Source: Ganoderma boninense (lineage: Eukaryota; Basidiomycota; Agaricomycetes; Polyporales; Polyporaceae). From it: a stretch of DNA of 64,000 nt. The notes under the pieces were generated by a model. That model searched no databases. It was not told where the DNA came from and worked only from the letters and a program-made list of their open reading frames with translations. The stretch's first letter is position 1, and every line of letters starts with the position of its first letter. A program made the position numbers and the translations under genes. This document shows positions 11,990-22,884 of this stretch, one piece after another. The stretch is from the NCBI GenBank assembly GCA_002900995.3, contig CM035307.1, forward strand, positions 2,976,001 through 3,040,000. Reading direction: 5' to 3'.

Positions 11990-12735
11990 TTTGAAGGGGG
12001 TAGGCGGGGATGGACTGGTGAGTTTTTCGTGTGGATGAACTTGTTGAACCGGTTTCTTCGTGTCAAACTTGGGGGTTGAGAAGAAAGCACGACTGCGAGC
12101 GGATGCCTTGTTTTGATACGGCTGGCAAACTCCGCTCATAGCCTATTACGTCGCCATGACTGCTCATCACTGGTCCAGCCTATCCCCGGGCGATGCAACG
12201 CGTCTCAAACCATCACGGCGCCCGCCATAGATTGGTGCATGGCATACATCGTGTTTTGCACGCTGTCGAGTGTTCCGTGTGCCCCTCACGAGCGCGGAAG
12301 GAAGCGCCGGTGCCGCTGGCGGCTCAGAATGTCTCAAACTTAGAGTTGGATCAGGCAATGAATCTTGCGCCGTCCGCGGTAAAGCAGGCAGACGGCTTGG
12401 AAAAGACGGCATTGGGAATTGGGCGGGCCAGGCTTGGTATCAACGGGGAGAATGCCCCGGCTGTTTCCAATCAATGGCCATCAGTGGTGTCAGTGACAGC
12501 TTGGGAGGCAAGAGAGAGTCCGTAAGGGAGAGGAGCCGGCGAGGCGGGGTCCGTGCGTGCCTTGGCAGCTGAGGTAAGCGGTTACTCGACGACGGTTTTC
12601 TTCCCTCGCGCTCGTCGTCTTCTTCCACCTCCTCCTCGTCCACGTCGGTCTCCCTTTGCTCTCTCCCCTCCCCCGGGCCCACACTCTTTTACGCCCGCCG
12701 CTCTTTGCTCCCCTCTCCCCCATCATTTGTCCGTC
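11990..12735. other. Divergent promoter region (RRM gene / GH128 gene)
   Basis: About 750 bases separate the two divergent starts. Both leaders are pyrimidine-rich close to the ATG (CT-rich up to 12735 on the plus strand). A CCAAT-like sequence occurs near 12469. No gene is supported. Confidence 0.45.
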
Positions 12736-14145
12736 ATGGCCTCCAAGCTTCTCAACCTCGTCGCTCTCTCGTCTCTCGCCATCCTGGCCGTCTCCTTCGG
12801 GCCCTCCTCTGCCAACGCCGTCTCTCTCGGTCACTCCCATGTGAACCGTCACTTCGAGCACGGGCTTATCGCCAAGAAGAAGCGCGACCAGAGCAAGCGC
12901 TGCAAACCGCGCTCCACTACCTCTAGCGCTCAGAGCACCCAGACGGCCCAGGCTCAGACGGTGAGCTCGTCCAGCAGTGAAGCGCCCCAGCCAACGACAA
13001 CCGTCAAGGCTGAACCTACTACTTCGACTCATCACGCCACTTCGACCCACCAGACCACTACCACTCACCAGGCTACGACGACCAAGTCGGCTACTAAGAC
13101 TTCAACCTCCCAGGCGTCCTCTGGAACGCCCGTCAGTGGCGGCTCCGGCGCTGCTGGTTCTGGCAAGTTTGGCCAGAAGGGCTCCAAGATTTGCGCAGCT
13201 TGGGGTGATGGCAACGATCCCTCTCTCGCTCAGTTCAAGACGTCTCACGTTGTTGGGTATGTATTCCATCACCGCACAATTCCGCCGCCAAGACCAAGGC
13301 TGATGTGGTCATAGTCTCTACACTTGGAGCGTCGACAAGCCTTCCAAGGCCGATTCCCTCGGCTACGACTTCTGGCCCATGCTCTGGGGCGGTGATCAGG
13401 ACAGGATCGACGCCTTCGAGAGTGCCATGAAGCAGGACGGCCTCGGCACTATTGTCCTTGGCTTCAACGAGTGAGTTGTCCTGCCAAGCCCATGTTGATT
13501 TTGCTTGACGTTGGTCCAGGCCCAACGAGGTCGGCCAGTCCAACATGGACCCCCAGACCGCTGCCGCGCTCTGGAAGCAGCACATCGAGCCGAAGCGCAA
13601 TCAGGGCTACAAGCTGTGCTCTCCTGCTATGTCTTCCCGCCCCAACGGTCAGCAGTGGATGGCTGACTTCATGAAGGCCTGCGATGGCTGCCATGTGAGC
13701 CCTTCATTGGTGCTTTAGCCTGGCGTTGTTGTTCGCTGCTAATGCGTGTCTTAAGGTCGACTACCAGTGCGTCCACTGGTACGACACTAGCTTCGAGAAG
13801 CTCCAGACCTACCTCACGGACTACCACAACCAACTTGGTCTACCCATCTTGCTCACTGAGTTCGCCGACCAGAACTTCAACGGTGGCGCCCAAGCTTCCT
13901 CAGGCGAGATCTACTCCTTCATGAACGATGCTCTCAAGTTCTTTGACGAGACCGACTGGATGATGGCTGCCTGCCCCTTCGGTACGCAGTTCTTGTATAC
14001 GCCATCCGTTGTGTACTGACTGACAGCATTGTTTGCAGGCATCATGCATGACCTCCAGGGCGTCAACACGCTCAACCTACTCCAGGCGTCCAGTGGTTCC
14101 CCCACTGACCTCGGCTGGATGGTCATCAACGACTCCTACAACTAG
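12736..14145 (+). CDS. Secreted GH128-type glycoside hydrolase (beta-1,3-glucanase-like)
   Basis: Five exons (12736-13256, 13315-13470, 13520-13694, 13756-13981, 14039-14145) give 394 residues. A signal peptide of about 25 residues is followed by a dibasic site (KKKRDQSKR) and a Ser/Thr/His-rich linker to about residue 140 that is likely O-glycosylated. The catalytic domain has the GH128 (Asl1-like, Glyco_hydro_cc) pattern: 'KICAAWGDG', 'YTWSVDKPS', 'WPMLWGG', 'VLGFNEPNE' with the acid/base Glu, 'CVHWYD', and 'LPILLTEFADQ' with the nucleophile Glu, then 'WMMAACPFG' near the end. The family cleaves beta-1,3-glucans, so fungal cell-wall remodelling or degradation is expected. The linker before the domain is unusually long, but the domain looks complete. 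No cellulose-binding module is seen. Confidence 0.92.
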
Positions 14146-14678
14146 ACTCGTGGTTGTGGATGGACTATCGGTGATCTCACGACAGCTCATGCGTCGAACT
14201 AAAGCCAGTCTAGTCTTATTATCGCATATACCCTTGCTTTCTTTGCCTCTGGCCCTAATCCTTCGCCTCCGGGCTCATGGTCCCCTGGATAGGTGTTGAC
14301 GTGATTACTTTGGTGGAGCGGTCGTCTAGTTTATCGACTCTCCCTTTATGTGGGCGCTGCTGTGCACGCAGATCTGTCCATTATCAACCTCGTTACTAGA
14401 ATCCCGTCAGTTACTTATTTTGTTGTGATGTTTGTGCCGATCCCTCGAGCATCAATGTGAATGAATGCGCATTGTATTCGCCTAATAATGTCTTTGCCAT
14501 CTGCCAATGTCAGTGATCCGTGCTGTGGGCCCAGTGGGAGGAATGCATTCGGCCGAAGGTTTGCTAGGAAGCCGATGTCGGATGTCGCCTCATTGGTGGG
14601 AACAAGATATGATGGGAAAAGACGTGTTCTCGTCGTCCTCCACTCACCGAGCACTCGACCTCGAAGAGAAGTGCTACG
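14146..14678. other. Intergenic, upstream of Pxp2-like gene
   Basis: This is the 3' flank of the GH128 gene followed by the promoter of the next plus-strand gene. An open frame enters the following gene from here, but its residues do not look conserved. Confidence 0.4.
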
Positions 14679-16326
14679 ATGGTCAAGCATTTGCCGCCGA
14701 CGGTCAAGCAGCTCCTCACGCTCCGCAATCCCCAGCCGCGTCTTGGGCCTCAGCTGGGCAGCTGAACACTGTTCTCAACTCCACATATCAAGATGCTAAG
14801 GTGAGGAAGGCAGAGAAGGGGTGGTTGACACTTGCAGTGAGTGAGCTAGTCATGATTGGGGCCAGTCAACGTCGACAGACGTCCTCACGTCACCCGTGTC
14901 GCGGGTAATGTAGACATGCACCCTTCTCACTGCAAATGCTCCTCCCACAATCGGTCACTTGTATCGATTCACCACACGAGATAACCCCGAGAATGCCTCC
15001 ACGCGTCGAACACTACCAGAAGCTGTGGACAAGGCCGCCCTCATGCGCGAGTCAGCATTGAAAAGCTCCATCTTCGTAGGCGTTCCTCGCGTGAGTACTC
15101 CCTCCCATGGTCTTCTCCTTGACAATCGCGAACCTTCTTCCACGCGAATCCCACCAGACAATTCTCTCTCTCGCTAATCTTCACGAAGCCATCGAGGACG
15201 ATGTCAAAGATGGCCTCCGGCAGACGCCATCTCCTAAACGGTACGTCGACCACACCGGTTGCCGCGGCACCTATCATAAGCTCATTACCCCCACCGAAAC
15301 AAAACGAACGTCTCGATACCACTGAACGTATGGTTGGCCTGAAATGAAAATGAACTTCGTTGCTGTGCTACCCGCCCTCTCGGCACACTTAATGACCACA
15401 CTTATGACTCTAGGGCGGCCACCTCCGAGAACATCGACACGGTGATCGCGCGGGGCCGCGGCCTCTGGGCCTCCATTTACGAGCCTCACGCAGAGAAACT
15501 GTACAACAAGCTGGGAGGATACCACCCGGATTTCATTGGTGAGTCTCAGCCACCCATCGCATTATTTATGACTGCGTCTCCCCTCGAGGTTCCTCCCTGC
15601 CGTTTTCGTGCCCGGCGGCGTGCGCAGGCACCCGCGATGCTTTTGGACCATGAGTTGGACCATCACCTTTGTGCATGCATGGCATTGCATGCCTTCTCGA
15701 GCCGAACAATGGCTTTGGCATGGCATAATGCAGCTCGCCCGTCCCACCGGGCCCAGATACCTGCGATGTCGCAGAGTGTTCCTAAGGTCGTCAGCGCCGG
15801 CGGGGGGGACGCAGCGTACCGTGCGATTGGGAAGACCCTGCGTTCTCCTTTGTCCAACGTTCGCGGGTAGGCCCGTGGCGCACCGTAGATAGCCGATCGT
15901 CTGTCAATCGTACGGATGCGTGCATCGTCACTTGCTGTGCTTTGCTTCGCCTTGACCCTCATTCTGTCATGCTTGTTCTTCTGACGCCTTTTTGCATCCG
16001 CAGAATTCATCATACAGGCATACGGCGCCGTTCTTTCCCCTATTCCCGGCGGAGACGCGGAGCAGGGGAACCTCAGCCGTGCCCTAGGCTCGGTCGTCGG
16101 GACCGCATGCCTACGGGCAGAAGGAGGGGTCGGGCCGCAGCTCGTGAGCCACGTCTTCGGGCTGCTGAAGGCACGGAACGTCGAGGGATTGAGCGAAGAA
16201 GACCGCTGGCTCGCTTCCGACGAAGGAACGGAGTGGGTCCTCCGGACGGTTGACGCAATCCTGGACGTCGTGAAGCCGGAGTTGGGCGACGGGACTGCCG
16301 GGACCGCCGTGCAGGCGAAGCTGTAG
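14679..16326 (+). CDS. AhpD/carboxymuconolactone decarboxylase-like protein, Pxp2 type
   Basis: Exons end at 14836, then 14914-15090, 15158-15240, 15414-15538 and 16004-16326. Their phases agree and give about 245 residues. The core resembles fungal AhpD-like proteins related to yeast Pxp2: 'MRESALKSSIFVGVPR', 'LWASIYEPHAEKLY', 'YHPDFIEFIIQAYGAVLSP', then 'GSVVGTACLRAEGGVGPQL'. The last three residues are AKL, a canonical peroxisomal targeting signal 1, so a peroxisomal matrix location is predicted. I do not see the CxxC of redox-active AhpD. The last intron (15539-16003) is about 465 nt, far longer than its neighbours. The first exon is doubtful: the best N-terminus (MVKHLPPTVKQLL, ATG 14679) and the next part (QLNTVLNSTYQDAK) lie in different frames, so one base may be missing near 14755. 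Confidence 0.75.
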
Positions 16327-16971
16327 GCAGACTCCAATTCCGGACGCAGCGGAGTGCTCGTGGAGGTGGTTCTAGCTCCCTCGCGGTATGTGCGTGGCGT
16401 GCGATGACTGTATTACTGAGATCACGAGATGAGATGCAGTTGCCCGTACTTTCCCAGGTGCGCCGGTGCGCCCCTGCGTGTTCAGTTAACCGCATGTACA
16501 CGACGTAATCGCGGGCTGCATCTGGGTAGGCGCGCCGGATATGGGCCACGTCGTGCGCAATCTGACGATGGACGGCGGAATCTGACACAATGAGTATCGA
16601 CGCGGTTACGGCACTCTGGCGTCGATCTGTTGGAGTTGCGAACTATGAGCTAGTTTGTTGTTGTACTCACTGTATCGGGCAGAAAACGCGCGCGGCAGGG
16701 CCCGCTAGTCCGGTACCGGGAGAGACGGAACACACAAGTCCTTCTCGATTCTCGGCCACAGTAAGTATAAGTACATGAGGGTGGTACAACGACTTATAGA
16801 TAAAAAGTGCGGTTGGGAAGGGATGATACATTTTACTGAGACGAGACCGGGACTAGGAGCGCGTGGGATGGTATGGGTGCGCGCAGGCAGGAGTCAGCTA
16901 TCACGACCAGGTGGGCATGGGAGGGTACGGGCGGAAAGAGAGCGATGAGGGGGTTGCCTCGAGGCACAGGT
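16327..16971. other. Intergenic between convergent genes
   Basis: This holds the 3' flanks of the Pxp2-like gene and the second DUF6593 gene. No coding signal was recognised. Confidence 0.5.
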
Positions 16972-17979
16972 TCATAGTCCGAACGCCATCACAAACCGGT
17001 ATAACATCGCTGTAACCGTTACGGTGTCCATGAGCGGAGGGTGCATCTGTCCGAGTGTGTGATCAGGAGCCCATCCATCGATTAGCGAGCCACGCGCTCG
17101 GCCCCCCGGCGGAACAGCAAGGGGAAAGGGAGGGGAGGACGCACCACGACACCCGCCCCGGCGTTACGGACAAAATGTAGCTCCCCGTGGACCTCGCCGA
17201 TGTTGTATCGCTGAGGGCGGACGGGTCGGTAGAACGCGATCACGTTGCCGTTCTGGTCTTGCAGCTGGGGGCAGATGATCGATCAGCCTCGCGTTCATTG
17301 AGAGCACCACCGTTCCTGTCCGCCACGCCGCACGAGCGGTACGTGTGGCGTCCGCAGGCGGACGTTGAATATTTTACTCACCACCTCGTCATGGTGTGAG
17401 TTGTTCGCTGGGCGCCAGCGGTACTGGTACCCGTCGGGGCCGTTGAATATCCTGCCGTTCTGCGCGAGTGAAGCGGACAGCGCAAGCCGGAGTGAAGTCA
17501 GACGAGCTTGCACGCGCGGGGAGAGGGGTTCGCACACTCACGTGGACGCGGGGATCCGGACGGACGAGGTCAGCCATGGGCAACGTGCTCTGTCAGTGGG
17601 AGGGCAGGCGTGTTGGCTATCAGCTCAGATCGGTCCCGCAATCTGATGTGGAGGTGGGCGAGTCCAGTCTGAGAGTCCGAGTGCCTACCTTGCCGATTAT
17701 TGCGCGCCCGAGACCGCCATTGGGCGACCACTCGAGCTTCGCGACGCGGTCCTCCTTGTTCGCGCGGATCGCCCGCCAAAGTGTCGTTACGCACTTGGCC
17801 CTGGCTGTTCGTGTCCGTCTGGGGCGGGGTTGTGAGCGCGACCGGCGCGGAACGCGCGCGCGCACGGGGGGATCGGTGCGCACCTGGAAGCGGTAGAGGA
17901 CGCCGTAGCTGCCAAACAGCTGGCTTTGGCGGGGGTCCTGGGAGGTCCAGGAAAGGACTTCGTTACCGGTGCTGCCCAT
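16972..17979 (-). CDS. DUF6593 domain protein
   Basis: At least five exons can be spliced in phase. The family pattern is clearer than in the first member. It has 'VTTLWRAIRANKEDRVAKLE' (T..+..I strand), 'GLGRAIIGK', 'MADLVRPDP', 'RIFNGPDGYQYRWRP' (F.GPDG.EY+W), 'LQDQNGNVIAFYRP' and a C-terminal hydrophobic 'LMDTVTVTAMLYRFVM'. The family role is unknown. The junction after the first strand ('SYGVLYRFQ') is unclear: the frame stays open through 'RTDPPVRARV', and no clean GT-AG pair restores phase, so that part may be exon or a short intron. A strong TATA box lies at 18101-18107, about 120 bases upstream of the ATG. It shares only family-level similarity with the gene at 2641-3537. Confidence 0.82.
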
Positions 17980-19295
17980 GGTTGGTGTTGTGGCGCGTCG
18001 TGTACGTTATGTCGTGAGGTGGGAAGTGGCGCAGAAAGAAGAAGAGGCCCGGAAGAGCGTGCGGCGAAGACGAGTGAGGAGGCCGGTAAGGGCGCAATGC
18101 TTTTATATGCGCACGCATAGTCCGAAAATTTCGAAGAGAGCAGTGATGCGTGGATGTTCGATCGGGAACGTGTCGTGGCGGCAGATAAAGCTGAGTACAG
18201 GGATTTCCAACGTGCCTATGGAAGAAGGATGCTGCATGATGTCGCGGGGGCGTTGTGCAGTGGAGTGAGGCCCGAAGTTCCCTGGGGCAGGCGCAGAGGG
18301 TGATCGAAGGAACACGAGGGCGATCTCCTAGGCGCCATCGCCCTCCTCGAGCTGCAATAGAAAGCGACGAGAAGCCCGGCGCGGCTTCGATGCCACGAAG
18401 CGGGGCGTGATGCCGTCGCACAAGCCACCCTCGCGAGGCCGCGATGTGCCCCATCGTGTAAAACAGTCAAAATTGCGGATATATCCGTCATGGAGGAAAC
18501 AGGTCTCGGACTTGCCTCTCGGGCCTGCCGCACACGAGGTAGCAGATGTGATCTCGATATGGCATGTGGGCTGCAACGAGGTGGGTCCCCGCCAGCGACC
18601 AGGACGGCGGCCCAGCGCGTGGCCAACGCGTGTCCGAGCTGCCATACGAGGCACAAAGGGTCGTCCTCTTCTCAGTCAAAGTTCGTCCCGGACGCAGGAA
18701 TGGGGTCCGTTCATGACAAAACAGAGAGGCGTCCCCTTCTCATCGTCTGCCCCAGTCCGGCAGCTGCGTCCCTCCCAGACGGAGTGCTCCGAGCGCCCCC
18801 GCGCAAGATGGCAGGAGGGCACACTCCCTCCGGCTGGTCTCTGAAGGGTCGTACAATAATATCAGAGCTTAACCTACTTCCGCCAACTCTACCCAGGGAT
18901 CGTGAACCTTCGCAAATGAATTACCTATCCGCCAGCCGCCCGCTCTTCCGAGCCCGCACCCACCATGCCGCCTGCACCAGCCCAGCGCGCTTCCTTCCGT
19001 CCGCGGCTACCCGGCGCAGGCGTCATGAGCACGCGTGCACTCCATCTCTGACGGCAGAACCGGGGCAGAACGCTGGCCAAATCCAGAGAATGGGACACTA
19101 CGGCTTTCGGATAGAACTCCCTGACACCGTCCCCTACGTATGTACATCCTCCCAGGCACCATGCGTCAGGAGGAGTGGCCCGGCGGACTTCTGCTGGGAA
19201 GCACACATGCGGGCAGATAATCAATGGGGGACCACACACGGCACGGTTGAGCAACGAATACGTACAGCGCTGGGTTGGAGGCAGCACAGACCTGT
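17980..19295. other. DUF6593 promoter and intergenic DNA
   Basis: Beyond the TATA box there is no supported gene. A plus-strand frame at 18490-19299 runs 269 codons, but it has no domain, no biased low-complexity composition and no splice logic. It reads antisense into the 3' end of the uL11m gene and was taken as chance. Confidence 0.45.
18101..18107 (-). promoter_or_regulatory. TATA box of the minus-strand DUF6593 gene
   Basis: On the minus strand the sequence reads CATATAAAAG. It lies about 120 bases before the ATG at 17979, which would leave a leader of roughly 90-95 nt if transcription starts some 30 bases downstream. A good match and spacing, but without expression data. Confidence 0.6.
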
Positions 19296-19793
19296 CTAGG
19301 GAACCACCTGAATTCCAATCGTCCGCGCTGTTCCGACGACGGTCTTCGCGATGGCTTCCAGACCAAGGGCCTTGAGGTGGGCGTCGGTCTGCTTGATTTT
19401 GGCAATCTCGTAGACGTGCTTGAGGCTGATGGTGCCCACGATGTCGTGGCCAGGTCGGCCGGTGCCCTTGTCGATGCCGGCAGCCTTCTTGAGGAAGTAG
19501 GCAGTGGGCGGTGTTTTGGTGTTGAAGGTGAAGGTGCGGTCGGGCTGGACGAAGATCTGGGTGGGTATGGGGATGCCGGGTTCGATGTGTGCAGTGCGGG
19601 CGTTGAACTCTTTGCAAAAGTCCATGGACTTGACACCACGGGCACCGAGGGCGGGACCGACCGGCGGAGAGGGTGCCGCCTTGCCAGCAGGGATGAGGAG
19701 ACGCTGTGTATGCGTGGCAGTCAAAGCACGAGGGCAGCGGACAAATGGACTTACGACGAACTGAGGCCTCGCGTTTAGAACGACTTTGGACAT
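19296..19793 (-). CDS. MRPL11: Mitochondrial large-subunit ribosomal protein uL11m
   Basis: Two exons (19755-19793 and 19296-19703) give 148 residues, normal for the L11 family. The start is 'MSKVVLNARPQFV' and the second exon continues 'RLLIPAGKAAPSPPVGPALG', the hallmark L11 motif. 'GVKSMDFCKEFNART', 'IPIPTQIFVQPDRTFTF', 'KTPPTAYFLKKAAG' and a C-terminal RNA-binding domain ending 'GTARTIGIQVVP' follow. L11 binds the GTPase-associated 23S-type rRNA segment with L10 and is needed for factor-dependent translation. The mitochondrial form is inferred from bacterial-type features, because cytosolic eL/uL11 differs. The gene is divergent from the M28 peptidase gene, with 271 bases between starts. 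Confidence 0.93.
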   Translation of the reverse strand: MSKVVLNARPQFVVSPFVRCPRALTATHTQRLLIPAGKAAPSPPVGPALGARGVKSMDFCKEFNARTAHIEPGIPIPTQIFVQPDRTFTFNTKTPPTAYFLKKAAGIDKGTGRPGHDIVGTISLKHVYEIAKIKQTDAHLKALGLEAIAKTVVGTARTIGIQVVP

Positions 19794-20064
19794 GGCCGAG
19801 GGCTGGAGACAGACAGACACCAGTCGGTCGCCGCAAGCAAGTGCTGAGTCGAGTGTTGGCGGTGGCAGAGAACTTCCCCTCGGGCGTCTGTGATCGGCGA
19901 CCAAAGCGCCACAGTCGGCAACGGCCGGACCGGGGAGGTTGCGAGGCTGAGGCGACCATACTCGGTCGAGGTGACCGTGCGCATTGCTCTCGAGTCTCTC
20001 GTCGTCCACGCTGCCTCATCCCACTCTCTTGTCCTCCACCACCCACGTCCTCTCCACGCCCCTC

Positions 20065-22189
20065 ATGAAGTTCCTCGCCCTCCTCGCCCTCGTCTCTGCC
20101 GCCGTCGCAACTCCCGCGCTGTCTCTCCACGACAACAACGCGCAAGCGGCTCTCCTCGGAGATGTCTTCCCCACATCCTACCCGGGGTTCGACCTCGACC
20201 TCGACGCGAAACGTCTGGTCCAGCTCGAGGGTCAGGAAGAGCCCATCGTGATGACGGAGCTTGAGAAGGTATGCACGCGACCCTCCTTCTCTCCGGGCGA
20301 GGCGTCGTTCACAGACACCTTTCGTCATTTCCCTAGATCCGGGCCAAGGCTCAAGGCATTAAGTTCTTCGACGTGTATGTCCTCCTCGTCTTCTCTCCAC
20401 ACGCTGCGCTAAACGATGGTGCCAGAACGGACGCGCTAGACCTCGGTTCTCGTGCACGCCTCAGGGTGGCCACTAAACGTGTGTCGCCCCCCGAATTTGA
20501 CGCCTTCGCGAACCCCAAGCTGACGTCTTAATAGCATCTTACCCGATTCCCAACAACACCGCGACCGTGAGGTCTGTCATCGATACCCTCGAGGTGCAGA
20601 ACCTCCGAGACATCCTCGACAAGCTCACTAGCTTCCGAACCCGCTGTGAGTTGTTTCCTCCCTGCGCACTCACGCCATAAGGCTCACGATCGCTAGACTA
20701 CCGCAGTGAGGTAATATTACATGCCCTCCAGCGCCTATAGATCGCCGTGTATTAACTGATGTCTAGACCGGGAAGCGAAGCCAGCAGTGGCTGCTGAGCA
20801 AGATCACTGAGGTAATGCGACCGGCAACCAAGTCATTACCGAAAGATCTCACCGTTGTCCCCACAGCTCACGAAGACCTACGCTCCGAAGTTCCTCCAGG
20901 ACAAGATCTCTATTGAGGAATTCTCTCATAGCTGGCAACAGAGCAGTATTGTCCGTGGACCGACCCATCCGTTTGCGTACCCGTCTCATATGGTCCCCAA
21001 ATTCTAGATCGTCAGGATTCCAGGTACCTCTACTAATGACGACAGTGTCGTCATCATCGGTGCTCATTTGGATAGGTCAGTGGTTCATGTCAAAATGGTT
21101 CACATATTGTCTTTAACCAATGTAATCATTAGCACGAACAACTGGCCGTTCTTGCCTGCTCCTGGTATGCAAGTTCTCTGGTCCGCGTTTGCAAATATTC
21201 CTGATCAGATTCATTTTCAGGTGCCGACGATGATGGTTCAGGGTCTACGAGCATCTTAGAAGCGTATCGCGGCTTGATTACTGCAGGGTTCCAGCCGGAG
21301 CGCACCGTCGAATTCCACTGGTATTCTGCCGAGGTATGTGTGAACATGTGCGGCTCAGAAGCGTCCGTATCAACTATATGTTTGGCCTTGATCAGGAAGG
21401 AGGGCTCCTCGGATCTCAGGCGGTTGCGCAGTCTTACGAGAGCCGCAATGTGAACGTTGTGGCCATGAGTCAGGTTCGCATTTATCGGTTTAAAACCCAG
21501 TTCATCGCGATCTGACAACGCTGCACCGACTTCAGTACGATATGACGGCATGGGTTAAGCGCGGCACGAAGGAGGAGGTCGGCATTATCACCGATTACAC
21601 TGATTCTGAGTCAGTATTTCGGCAATGTTCTGAGCGGCCAGCCAATCTGATCACCGTAACCCCACCGACTCAGCTTGACCGCGTTCAACAAGAAGCTCGT
21701 TGAACAATATCTCTCGATTCCCTGGGTTGAGACCAAGTGCGGCTATGCCTGCAGTGACCAGTACGTTCTCAGTGATCCTGCCGGACGCCCTGCTGTCCCA
21801 CCCAATTCTGACACTCCCTTCCAATCTCCCAGTGCCTCGTGGCGCAAGGCCGGATACCCTAGTGTCTTCACGATAGGTACGTTGTACCGGGTCCTTCGTT
21901 TCTCTCCGTTTATTCACAGGTTGGACCCTTCATGACACACCTTGATCCATTATCGCATTCACATGCCTTCAGAGGCCACCTTCGAGAACTCGAACCATGG
22001 GCACATCCATACCTCAGACGAGTACGCAAACTCCGACACCCTATCACACGTGTATGCACTGACAGCGGCATCCCCCGTCGCAGCAAATACGACATTTCGG
22101 ACGAGTTCAGCTTCGAGCATATGCTCGAGTTCTCCAAGCTCGCAGTTGGGTTCGCTATTGAGCTCGGCGGCTGGAAGAAGTCGTCATAG
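20065..22189 (+). CDS. Secreted M28 leucine aminopeptidase-like metallopeptidase
   Basis: About thirteen short exons can be joined in phase to a protein near 380 residues. A signal peptide '[15 protein letters not shown]' is followed by a propeptide. The M28 core has '[20 protein letters not shown]', '[10 protein letters not shown]' (zinc His), '[11 protein letters not shown]' (bridging Asp), '[16 protein letters not shown]' (catalytic Glu and zinc Glu), '[10 protein letters not shown]' (zinc Asp), a Cys pair '[13 protein letters not shown]', and 'HGHIHTSDD' (second zinc His). All five metal ligands and the catalytic Glu are visible, so it should be active. It resembles fungal extracellular leucine aminopeptidases that release N-terminal residues from peptides. 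One intron uses a GTCCGT donor, and the last intron is only about 44 nt. Earlier exons (20400-20560) are the least certain. Confidence 0.9.
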
Positions 22190-22884
22190 AGTAGAGTTTC
22201 GCATTAGACTTGCTCCCATCTAGCCGCCACATTTTCTTGGACAGACCACATCTATCTACGCCCAGGACGGTGACCACGGAGGGCCCGTAATGCCGCTGTA
22301 CCGCAGCATTTGTATAATATGTACGTACGACGATATCTGGTGTTCGTTCTCGCCCGCCACGGGTTTTCCTTGGAGCATTCCGCGCTGTTGACGTTCGGTG
22401 ACCTGCGCACCTGTTCCGAGTGGCCGTGACGCTGCCGAGAGAGAAGAGGCGAAGGCGAAGTCGCCCTAATCCCCTGCATCTCCGTGATCGCACCTTAATT
22501 ACGTCGGGCGGGCGGCCACACGCCAAAACACCATAGGATCACTCCTCACATGGGGCGTGCTGGGGCATGCGCCTTCTGTTTCGAAGGCGCAGAACGCTCG
22601 CTCTCGACGCGAGGCGCGTCCCGTGATGCAGGGCGCGAGAAGGGGAGAGCTGCCATTGCCAGTCCGCAAGCAGCGCGGCAGTCTCCAGAGCCACAGAAGC
22701 TGGACTCAATTACAGGGACGGGTACCTTCCTCTACACTAGCTGCTCGGGTGGCGTATGGCATATCGTCCGCACTTTGACCCAAGCTGCTGCTGGTGCTGC
22801 GCGCTGGGAACACACGAATGGGCGGCCCTGCACTGGGCGGAGTTCACGATGGTAGATGGATTCGGATTAATATTCGAGTCATGA
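22190..22884. other. Intergenic between convergent genes
   Basis: This holds the 3' flanks of the peptidase gene and the minus-strand WD40 gene. No coding feature recognised. Confidence 0.5.

Noticed and set aside
18490..19299. 269-codon plus-strand frame
   Set aside because: It reads antisense into the uL11m 3' end, with no domain or composition signal.
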